This document shows, piece after piece, positions 57,485 to 64,000 of a stretch of DNA of 64,000 nucleotides. The position numbers and the translations under genes are program-made. Numbering within the stretch: the stretch's first letter is position 1; each line of letters begins with the position of its first letter. The stretch comes from Flavobacterium sp. xlx-214 (GTDB taxonomy: Bacteria; Bacteroidota; Bacteroidia; Flavobacteriales; Flavobacteriaceae). The notes under the pieces are model-generated. The model was given only the letters and a program-made list of their open reading frames with translations, did not search any database and had not been told where the DNA came from. The DNA lies in the NCBI RefSeq assembly GCF_013874595.1, contig NZ_CP059431.1, positions 2,790,001-2,854,000 of the forward strand, given 5' to 3'.

Positions 57485-59659
57485 ATGAAATCGATTGCTA
57501 AAAAAACATTACAAGATTTAGAATTCAGCACGATATTAGAACAAATTAGCGATTTATGTACTACCGAAATTGGTAAAGAACATGCATTGCTTATTGAACC
57601 GTTTGAAGATAAAGAACATTTAGTTGCAGAGCTACAACAAACATCAGAATATGTTTCAAGTTTTAGCAATCAAAACGCAATACCATCACATTATTTTGAC
57701 CCTATAATACATGAGTTAAAAATGTTGCGTATTGAAGATAGTTTCTTGGAAGCATCTGGTTTTAAAAAAATTGCATCGTTGGTAAATACAACCAATGAGT
57801 TAATTGTATTTTTAAAGAAATTTCAAGAATATTACGCAGCACTTTATCAGGCAACAACAATTACAGAACCCAATAAAGTAATTCTTCAGAAAATTGATCA
57901 AGTTTTAGACAAATATGGCGAAATTAAGGATACAGCTTCTGTTGATTTAAAGGCTATAAGACAAAACATTAACATGGTTCGTGGCAAAATAAATCAAAGT
58001 TTTGGTTTTGCGCTACAGCAATACAATTCTTCGGGATATTTAGATGATATTAAAGAATCAATAATAGAAAATCGTAGGGTTTTGGCTGTTATTGCCATGC
58101 ATCGAAAAAAAGTAAAAGGATCAGTTTTAGGTCAATCTAAAACGGGAAGCATTGTTTATATTGAACCAGAAAGTACGTTTAAATTTACTCGTGAATTAAA
58201 CAATTTAGAATACGAAGAACGTGAGGAAATTATGCGTATTTTAAAAGCACTAACAAACGAAATACGTCCGTTTCATGAAGATTTAATTGTTTATCAAAAT
58301 TTACTTGCTCATATTGATATTGTTGCAGCAAAAGCAAAGCATGCAGAAAAAATCAATGGAATTTTACCTCAAATATCAACAGAAAAGCGTCTGTTTTTTA
58401 GAGAAGCCTTTCACCCTATTTTATTATTAAACAATAAAGCAAAAGGTAAACCAACCTATCCGCAAACTATTGAACTAAATAATAATGAGCGTATTATTGT
58501 TATTTCGGGCCCCAATGCTGGTGGTAAATCTATTACCTTAAAAACCATTGGTTTGTTACAATTAATGTTGCAAAGTGGAATGCTGATTCCGGTTCATGAA
58601 CGAAGTGAAACTTTTTTATTTGATAGAATTCTGACGGATATTGGAGACAATCAATCCATTGAAAATCACCTAAGTACATACAGTTATCGATTAAAAAACA
58701 TGAACTACTTTTTAAAGAAGTGTAATGCTAAAACATTGTTTTTGATTGATGAGTTTGGTACCGGATCTGATCCTGAATTAGGAGGTGCTTTAGCCGAAGT
58801 TTTTTTGGAAGAATTTTACGATAGAGAAGCTTTTGGTATCATTACAACACATTATACCAATTTAAAAATACTTGCAAACGAATTACCACATGCAACCAAC
58901 GCCAACATGATGTTTGATGAGCAATCATTAGAGCCTATGTATAAATTAAGTTTGGGTCAGGCAGGAAGTTCGTTTACTTTTGAAGTAGCACAAAAAAATG
59001 GCATTCCGTACAGTTTAATTAACAGAGCTAAAAAGAAAGTTGAAACAGATAAAGTAAGATTTGACAAAACCATTGCAAATCTTCAGAAAGAACGCTCTAA
59101 ACTAGAAAAAACTTCAGAAAATTTACGTGAAGAAGAAAAAAGAGCGCGTGAAGAAAGTACTAAGTTATCATCCATTAACACAAAAATTCAAGATAAATTA
59201 GAACGTTATCAAGAATTATATGATGCCAACCAACGTTTGATTTATTTAGGTCAACGATTAGATGATTTATCTGAAAAATACTTTAACAACAAAGACAAAA
59301 AATTCTTAATTGGCGAATTACTTAAAACGGTTGAAATAGAAAATTCTAAACGTAAAAAAATAACTGTTAAAGAGAAAAAAATTAAAGAACAAGAGGATAT
59401 TAAGCTAAAAGTTGAAGTTGAACAAAAGATTGAAAAAATAAGAGAAGAAAAGAAAGAGAAAAAAACAAAAGAGCAACAAATACAGCAAGCTAACAAAACT
59501 AATTTTGAGTTAAAAGTTGGCGATCGGGTTCGTATGATTGATGGTCGTGCTGTGGGAACTATTGATGTAATTGAGAAAAACAAAGCAACTGTTAATTATG
59601 GTTTTTTTACCTCAAAAGTTTCTTTAGAAGAGTTAGAAATGGTAGAACGTAAGAAATAA
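57485..59659 (+). CDS. mutS2: MutS2 ATPase lacking an Smr domain
   Basis: A 724-residue MutS-family ATPase. The core and lever domains occupy about 1-300. The ATPase has Walker A GPNAGGKS at 342-349, Walker B TLFLIDEFGTGSDPELGG and the signature IENHLSTYSYRLKN. A long, highly charged coiled-coil region (about 510-680, Lys/Glu-rich) and a short KOW-like domain (LKVGDRVRMIDGRAVGTI) end the protein. The C-terminal Smr nuclease domain of B. subtilis MutS2 is not there. Roles proposed for MutS2 are anti-recombination or rescue of collided ribosomes; without Smr, cleavage is unlikely. Confidence 0.93.
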   Translation: MKSIAKKTLQDLEFSTILEQISDLCTTEIGKEHALLIEPFEDKEHLVAELQQTSEYVSSFSNQNAIPSHYFDPIIHELKMLRIEDSFLEASGFKKIASLVNTTNELIVFLKKFQEYYAALYQATTITEPNKVILQKIDQVLDKYGEIKDTASVDLKAIRQNINMVRGKINQSFGFALQQYNSSGYLDDIKESIIENRRVLAVIAMHRKKVKGSVLGQSKTGSIVYIEPESTFKFTRELNNLEYEEREEIMRILKALTNEIRPFHEDLIVYQNLLAHIDIVAAKAKHAEKINGILPQISTEKRLFFREAFHPILLLNNKAKGKPTYPQTIELNNNERIIVISGPNAGGKSITLKTIGLLQLMLQSGMLIPVHERSETFLFDRILTDIGDNQSIENHLSTYSYRLKNMNYFLKKCNAKTLFLIDEFGTGSDPELGGALAEVFLEEFYDREAFGIITTHYTNLKILANELPHATNANMMFDEQSLEPMYKLSLGQAGSSFTFEVAQKNGIPYSLINRAKKKVETDKVRFDKTIANLQKERSKLEKTSENLREEEKRAREESTKLSSINTKIQDKLERYQELYDANQRLIYLGQRLDDLSEKYFNNKDKKFLIGELLKTVEIENSKRKKITVKEKKIKEQEDIKLKVEVEQKIEKIREEKKEKKTKEQQIQQANKTNFELKVGDRVRMIDGRAVGTIDVIEKNKATVNYGFFTSKVSLEELEMVERKK

Positions 59660-59678
59660 CATTTAAAGGTAAGTTAAG

Positions 59679-60143
59679 ATGCTTAAAAAGTTACTATTAG
59701 TTTTTTTTACAATTTTATTATTGTCTTGTAAAAATGAGAATAATAAAGTGATAGAAAATCTTCCTGTCTATGGAATGATTTATTTTTGTTATGAAGACGT
59801 AAGTACCATTAAAAGTGTTAATTGTGATGAATTTATAAATAATCTTAAAACGGCTATTTCATATATCAAAATTAATGATAAACAATTTATTGAACAACTC
59901 AAACTTAACTCTAATGAAACGGATATAAGTTATATACCCAATTATATAGATGTTAGATATAGGATTGAAATAAACTCAATGATTATTTGTTTAGATTATT
60001 TTGGTCATTACACTATAAATGGAGTAATAAAAGGAAAGCTTAAAAATTTTGATTATATTCTAAACTATATTGAACAACATAAACAAAATGCTATAAGACT
60101 AGAAGAATTACCAATTTTAGATGAAGAAGATACACTTAAGTAA
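59679..60143 (+). CDS. Small lipoprotein of unknown function
   Basis: A 154-residue lipoprotein. The lipobox is ILLLSC, with C17. The rest is mixed alpha/beta with two more cysteines around residues 37 and 49 and a third near 104 (MIICLDYFG). I do not recognise it. It follows mutS2 by 19 bases and precedes the DCC protein by 19, so the three may be cotranscribed. Its codon use and AT content look like those of neighbouring genes. Confidence 0.6.
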   Translation: MLKKLLLVFFTILLLSCKNENNKVIENLPVYGMIYFCYEDVSTIKSVNCDEFINNLKTAISYIKINDKQFIEQLKLNSNETDISYIPNYIDVRYRIEINSMIICLDYFGHYTINGVIKGKLKNFDYILNYIEQHKQNAIRLEELPILDEEDTLK

Positions 60144-60162
60144 ATCGTAATTTACATTAAAA

Positions 60163-60588
60163 ATGAATAAAATACTTGACCAACTTCCCAAAAACAAACA
60201 AATCATTTTATTTGATGGTGTGTGTCATTTTTGTGATCAAACAGTACAAAAAATCATTAAAGCCGATGTTCATAATCTTTTCGTATTTGCTTCCTTACAA
60301 TCAGAAATTGGGCAACAAATTGTAAAGTATATTGGTGTAAAACCAAACATAGATTCTATTATTTTATATCAACCAAACATTGCTTATTACATTGAAAGTG
60401 ATGCTGCTATAAACATTGCTAAACAATTAAAAGGTTTTTACCCTTTGTTACAAATAGGCTCTCTTTTTCCTAAAGCATTAAGAAATGCAGCTTATAGATA
60501 CTTTGCCAAAAACAGATACAAATGGTTTGGCAAAAAAGAGCAATGTGAAATACCATCTGCTGAAATAAGGTCAAAATTTTTATTATAA
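60163..60588 (+). CDS. DCC-family (DUF393) thiol-disulfide oxidoreductase
   Basis: A 141-residue thioredoxin-fold protein with the family signature FDGVCHFCDQTVQKI, in which D18, C21 and C24 form the DxxCxxC pattern. The remainder fits the short DCC protein (HNLFVFASLQSE; SDAAINIAKQLKGFYPLLQIGSLFPKALRNAAYRYFAKNRYKWFG, split motifs). Its redox role has not been defined. It ends 36 bases before the pheT promoter. Confidence 0.85.
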   Translation: MNKILDQLPKNKQIILFDGVCHFCDQTVQKIIKADVHNLFVFASLQSEIGQQIVKYIGVKPNIDSIILYQPNIAYYIESDAAINIAKQLKGFYPLLQIGSLFPKALRNAAYRYFAKNRYKWFGKKEQCEIPSAEIRSKFLL

Positions 60589-60624
60589 ATCATTAAATAA
60601 TTTCATCAAACGTACGTCAATGCG

Positions 60625-60632
60625 TATATTTG
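60625..60632 (+). promoter_or_regulatory. -7 element TATATTTG for pheT
   Basis: Exact TAnnTTTG, 18 bases before the ATG at 60651. Its last three bases are an in-frame TTG that would otherwise be taken as a start. Confidence 0.65.
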
Positions 60633-60650
60633 TGCTTTAAAATTCAAATC

Positions 60651-63086
60651 ATGCAAATTTCATATAACTGGTTAAAACAGTTTATTAAGTTAGACACCAC
60701 TCCTGAAGAAACAGCCGAAATTTTAACCGATTTAGGTTTAGAAGTAGAAGGAATTGAAGCTTTTGAAAGTTTAAAAGGTGGATTAAAAGGTGTAGTAGTT
60801 GGTCATGTAATTTCTTGTGAGCAACATCCTAATGCCGATAAATTAAGCGTAACCAGGGTAGATTTAGGCAATGGTGAACCACCTGTACAAATTGTTTGTG
60901 GCGCACCTAATGTAGCAGCTGGTCAAAAAGTACCTGTTGCAACTATTGGTACTGTTTTATATGATAAAGAAGGCAACGAATTTGTAATTAAAAAAGGTAA
61001 AATTCGTGGCGAAGAAAGTCATGGAATGATTTGTGCCGAAGACGAATTAGGTTTAGGTGAAAGTCATGACGGAATTTTAGTTTTAGATAATGATTTAGAA
61101 CCAGGTACCAAGGCTTCTGAGGTTTTTGATATTTATACAGATGCTGTTCTTGAAATTGGTTTAACTCCTAACCGTGCTGATGCAATGAGCCATTGGGGTG
61201 TTGCCCGCGATTTAAGAGCAGGTTTAATTCAGCAAAAACCAACACAATCATATTCAGAGCTTATAACGCCAAGTGTTAGTAAATTTAAAGTTGAAAAACG
61301 TACCTTAAAATACGATATACAAGTTGAAGATACCAAATTAGCACCTAGATATTGTGGTGTAACTATTTCTGGTATAACCGTAAAACCATCGCCAGCTTGG
61401 TTGCAAAATGCTTTAAAGGCAATTGGTATTACTCCAAAAAATAATATTGTAGATGCTACCAATTATGTTTTACATGAATTAGGGCAGCCTTTACATGCTT
61501 TTGATGCATCACGTATTAAAGGCAATAAAATCATTGTAAAAAATGCTGTTGCAGGTTCTAAGTTCATTACTTTAGACGGTGTTGAGCGTACGTTACATGA
61601 AGAAGATATTGTAATTTGCGATGAAAATCAGCCATTATGTTTAGCTGGTGTTTTAGGCGGACAACAATCTGGAGTTTCAGAAAACACAACTGCAATATTT
61701 TTAGAAAGTGCTTATTTTAATTCAGTTAGCATTCGTAAAACGGCAAAACGTCATGGAATTTCTACAGATGCTTCTTTCCGTTTTGAACGTGGAATTGATC
61801 CAAACATTACCGATTATGCTTTAAAACATGCTGCCATTTTAATAACTGAAATTTCGGGTGGTGAAATTACATCTGATGTAACCGATTTATATCCTAAAAA
61901 AATAGAAGATTTCTCAGTATTCTTAAACTACAGTCAAGTTAATAAAATATTAGGCGAAGTAATTCCTCAAGAAACCATCAAAAAAATATTGGCATCTTTA
62001 GATATTAAAATTAACAATATTACCGATAAAGGTTTAGGAATGGCTGTTCCTGCATATAGAGTAGATGTTCAGCGTGAAATTGATGTTATTGAAGAAATTT
62101 TACGTGTTTATGGTTTTAACAATATTAAAACCGGATCTAAAATTAATGCTACCATTGCTAACGGTTCTAAAACAGACGATCATAAGGTTCAAAACATTAC
62201 TGCTAATCAATTAGTTAGTCAAGGTTTTTATGAAATTATGGCTAATTCTTTAACATCTCCTGCGTATTCTGATTTAATAAGTGATTTAAACAAAGCGCAG
62301 CAAGTGCAAATTTTAAATCCTTTAAGTAGTGATTTAGCAGCAATGCGTCAAACGCTTCTTTTTGGTGGATTAGAGTCAATGGCATATAATATTAACCGTA
62401 AAAATACCGATTTAAAGTATTTTGAATTTGGAAAAACGTATGCTAAAACACTTTCTGGATATGAAGAATACAAGCATTTAGCGTTATTTGCAACAGGAAA
62501 CGCATCTCAAATCAATTGGAATAATAAAGCTGCTGCTGTTGATTTTTTCCTTTTCAAAGGATATATTGATGCTTTATTACAACGTTTGGGAATAAATAAA
62601 TTAGTAAGCATGCCTAATGAAAGTGATCAATTTTCTGAAGGATTGGTTTACTTTTTAGGAGATCGAAAAATAGTGAGTTTTGGTAGTTTGAAAAAATCTA
62701 TTTTAAAACATTTTGATATCAAACAAGAAATGTTTTTTGCCGATTTTAACTGGAATGCTATTTTATCTGTTGTTTCAAGTAAAATTAAGTTTGCCGAGAT
62801 TTCTAAATATCCAATTGTAAAACGCGATTTAGCTTTATTGTTAAAGAACGATATAACTTTTGCCGAAGTTTATAAAACGGTGAAATTGGTTGATAAAAAT
62901 TTAATTTCTGATGTTTCGCTTTTTGATGTTTACGAAGGAGATAAACTACCAGAAGGGACAAAATCTTACGCAATAAGTATTAAGTTACAAGACAAGGAAA
63001 AAACATTAACTGATGTACAAATTGACAAAATAATGTCTAAAATTCAAAAGCAATTACAAACCGAAGTTGGTGCTGAATTAAGATAA
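60651..63086 (+). CDS. pheT: Phenylalanyl-tRNA synthetase subunit beta
   Basis: An 811-residue subunit of the alpha2-beta2 enzyme that charges tRNA-Phe. The domains run in order: tRNA-binding EMAP-like OB fold (about 40-150; VVGHVISCEQHPNADKLSV), B3/B4 editing domain (about 210-400; LTPNRADAMSHWGVARDLRA precedes it, with GIDPNITDYAL), B5 (about 405-475), the catalytic-like core (about 490-690), and the C-terminal anticodon-binding FDX-ACB domain (about 715-811; ISKYPIVKRDLALLL). Length is normal. The start is the ATG at 60651, since the TTG seven codons earlier belongs to the promoter. pheS is not adjacent. Confidence 0.96.
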   Translation: MQISYNWLKQFIKLDTTPEETAEILTDLGLEVEGIEAFESLKGGLKGVVVGHVISCEQHPNADKLSVTRVDLGNGEPPVQIVCGAPNVAAGQKVPVATIGTVLYDKEGNEFVIKKGKIRGEESHGMICAEDELGLGESHDGILVLDNDLEPGTKASEVFDIYTDAVLEIGLTPNRADAMSHWGVARDLRAGLIQQKPTQSYSELITPSVSKFKVEKRTLKYDIQVEDTKLAPRYCGVTISGITVKPSPAWLQNALKAIGITPKNNIVDATNYVLHELGQPLHAFDASRIKGNKIIVKNAVAGSKFITLDGVERTLHEEDIVICDENQPLCLAGVLGGQQSGVSENTTAIFLESAYFNSVSIRKTAKRHGISTDASFRFERGIDPNITDYALKHAAILITEISGGEITSDVTDLYPKKIEDFSVFLNYSQVNKILGEVIPQETIKKILASLDIKINNITDKGLGMAVPAYRVDVQREIDVIEEILRVYGFNNIKTGSKINATIANGSKTDDHKVQNITANQLVSQGFYEIMANSLTSPAYSDLISDLNKAQQVQILNPLSSDLAAMRQTLLFGGLESMAYNINRKNTDLKYFEFGKTYAKTLSGYEEYKHLALFATGNASQINWNNKAAAVDFFLFKGYIDALLQRLGINKLVSMPNESDQFSEGLVYFLGDRKIVSFGSLKKSILKHFDIKQEMFFADFNWNAILSVVSSKIKFAEISKYPIVKRDLALLLKNDITFAEVYKTVKLVDKNLISDVSLFDVYEGDKLPEGTKSYAISIKLQDKEKTLTDVQIDKIMSKIQKQLQTEVGAELR

Positions 63087-63091
63087 CAAAC

Positions 63092-63125
63092 AAAAAAGCT
63101 ATTTCTAATTAGAAATAGCTTTTTT
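63092..63125. terminator. Bidirectional terminator, pheT / secreted unknown
   Basis: A perfect 17-bp palindrome (left arm 63092-63108, right 63109-63125, core AGCTATTTCTAA) with A- and T-tracts. The minus-strand stop codon follows at once. Confidence 0.85.
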
Positions 63126-63953
63126 TTATTTTCTTTTAAAAACTAAGTTTGATTTAAAATCAAGATCGGTATCTTTTATCATTACTTCGCCTACAGAGTT
63201 AAATCGTGTAAAATTGTAATCATCAATTTCTTCATATGCTTTTAACTCATCCACCACATTTTTACCTTCAGCATTGGTTACAAACGTAATAGCAACCTTT
63301 TCTTTTTTATACAACCAACTTTTTTCAAACATAAACTTTCCATTTTTTGATTGACTATGATCAATTGGATACGGTTTTAAAAGCTCAAATTCCATTTTCT
63401 TTAAATTGAAATTTTGGTCGTACTGAAAATAACCTTCATAAAAATCATCCGAATAAAATTCTATTACGTACTGACCGTTTTTTGCCTTTTTACGTGTAAA
63501 CATGTAATCTTTAAAATTATTAAAGAAATCTAATTCGGGCACATTTACGTATTTTCTAATCACAATTTCGGTTAACCAATACATAGGAGAATCATTCCCT
63601 GAATAGCGATTAAAGAAAAGCGTGTCCATAGAAATTTTATTCATAGGATCTTTAACAACGCTTTTATTAATTTTCTTGTTCTTTAAATTGATAGATACAT
63701 TGTACAACACATCAGTTTTTAATAATTGAGCAGTATCATTAATAGTAGCTTGATGCGATACAAAATATTGGTAGTTGTTAGATGCGTAATTATTATACAT
63801 TTGGTTACGCACCTTTTTTATAATTTCAATAATATTGGCACGAGACAACTTATCGATAACCAATTCATCCATATCGGTATCTTCAATTTGTGCATTTGCT
63901 TGCCAAGTATTAAAAGCCAATAAGCTTAAAACAATATATAGGTACTTTTTCAT
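63126..63953 (-). CDS. Exported protein of unknown function
   Basis: A 275-residue protein with a Sec signal peptide (MKKYLYIVLSLLAFNTWQANA, cut before Gln). The mature part is rich in aromatic and charged residues and looks beta-rich (GYFQYDQNFNLKKMEFELL; KEKVAITFVTNAEGK). No catalytic motif, metal site or sorting tail is visible, so it is periplasmic or outer-membrane associated. I do not recognise the family. A TACATTTA box, one base off the -7 consensus, lies at 63971-63978, which with the ATG at 63953 gives a short leader. Confidence 0.65.
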   Translation of the reverse strand: MKKYLYIVLSLLAFNTWQANAQIEDTDMDELVIDKLSRANIIEIIKKVRNQMYNNYASNNYQYFVSHQATINDTAQLLKTDVLYNVSINLKNKKINKSVVKDPMNKISMDTLFFNRYSGNDSPMYWLTEIVIRKYVNVPELDFFNNFKDYMFTRKKAKNGQYVIEFYSDDFYEGYFQYDQNFNLKKMEFELLKPYPIDHSQSKNGKFMFEKSWLYKKEKVAITFVTNAEGKNVVDELKAYEEIDDYNFTRFNSVGEVMIKDTDLDFKSNLVFKRK

Positions 63954-64000
63954 TACAAAATATTAAGGCGTAAATGTAAAGCATAAATAAAATATTAGCA

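Noticed and set aside
1..64000. Prophage, insertion sequence, integron, tRNA or rRNA genes
   Set aside because: I looked for transposase or integrase motifs, terminal inverted repeats, cloverleaf-like segments and rRNA signatures in the gaps and found none.

Overview
This window is a contiguous piece of chromosome from an AT-rich member of the Flavobacteriia, most likely a Flavobacteriaceae of the Flavobacterium/Myroides type. Four things point there. (i) The gliding-motility ABC transporter genes gldF and gldG are present. (ii) There is a secreted Delta-60-repeat protein with a C-terminal YPNP-type sorting domain of the type IX secretion system. (iii) Genes lack Shine-Dalgarno sequences and are preceded by the Bacteroidetes -7 element TAnnTTTG (22 exact matches placed upstream of genes here). 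(iv) Several families have Bacteroidetes-type architecture: a RibBA with a dead second domain, a Tgt without zinc ligands and a MutS2 without an Smr domain. Almost every gene is core metabolism, envelope or DNA maintenance. I see no rRNA, tRNA, insertion sequence, prophage, CRISPR array or defence island.

Layout. 0-5 kb: a partial membrane-anchored protein, an NhaC-type antiporter, fabG, an acyl-CoA synthetase and a META-domain lipoprotein. 5-12 kb: an LpxL-type acyltransferase, a LytTR response regulator with its TPR-containing LytS-type kinase, a vWA protein, a DinB protein, and a WYL regulator with a methylguanine-DNA methyltransferase. 12-21 kb: the rpsF-rpsR-rplI operon, priA, serC, a long-chain acyl-CoA synthetase and dnaB. 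20.6-31 kb: accA; tgt-lptG-like-EamA; and dgkA-ftsK-lolA-lptF-like-ribBA, two closely packed operons rich in envelope-lipid functions. 31-36 kb: the T9SS substrate, a small protein-thioredoxin-peroxiredoxin group and an amino-acid permease. 36-41 kb: a DUF4834 protein, then YfhO-crcB-glycosyltransferase, and an orphan small membrane protein. 41-46 kb: phoH, a DUF62 protein, a monooxygenase-fold protein, gldF-gldG and dnaN. 46.8-50 kb: dps divergent from oxyR, then a DUF4920 lipoprotein-haem-motif lipoprotein-mnmD operon. 50-57 kb: ilvE, a small membrane protein with a SRPBCC/GyrI protein, DedA, rhodanese, thiamine pyrophosphokinase, aroC, an M48 protease and ung. 57-64 kb: mutS2, a lipoprotein, a DCC thiol oxidoreductase, pheT and a secreted unknown.

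How it works together. Operons are tight, with TAATG start/stop overlaps at ftsK/lolA, yfhO/crcB, gldF/gldG and the 49-50 kb lipoprotein genes. Many convergent pairs share a single long A/T-flanked palindrome that contains their stop codons. Several gene starts were moved inward from those an automatic caller would pick, because the apparent TTG start lies in or beside the -7 promoter box (AMP synthetase, LpxL-type acyltransferase, DinB, dps, pheT), or because TAATG coupling or family length favours an inner ATG (mnmD, accA, fadD-like, the sensor kinase). No stretch longer than about 230 bases lacks a gene or a recognisable signal. I found no convincing new system. The most notable points are the degenerate catalytic or metal sites in Tgt and RibBA, the interlocked phoH/DUF62 promoters, near-leaderless gene starts, and repeated ATAGT half-sites between dps and oxyR.
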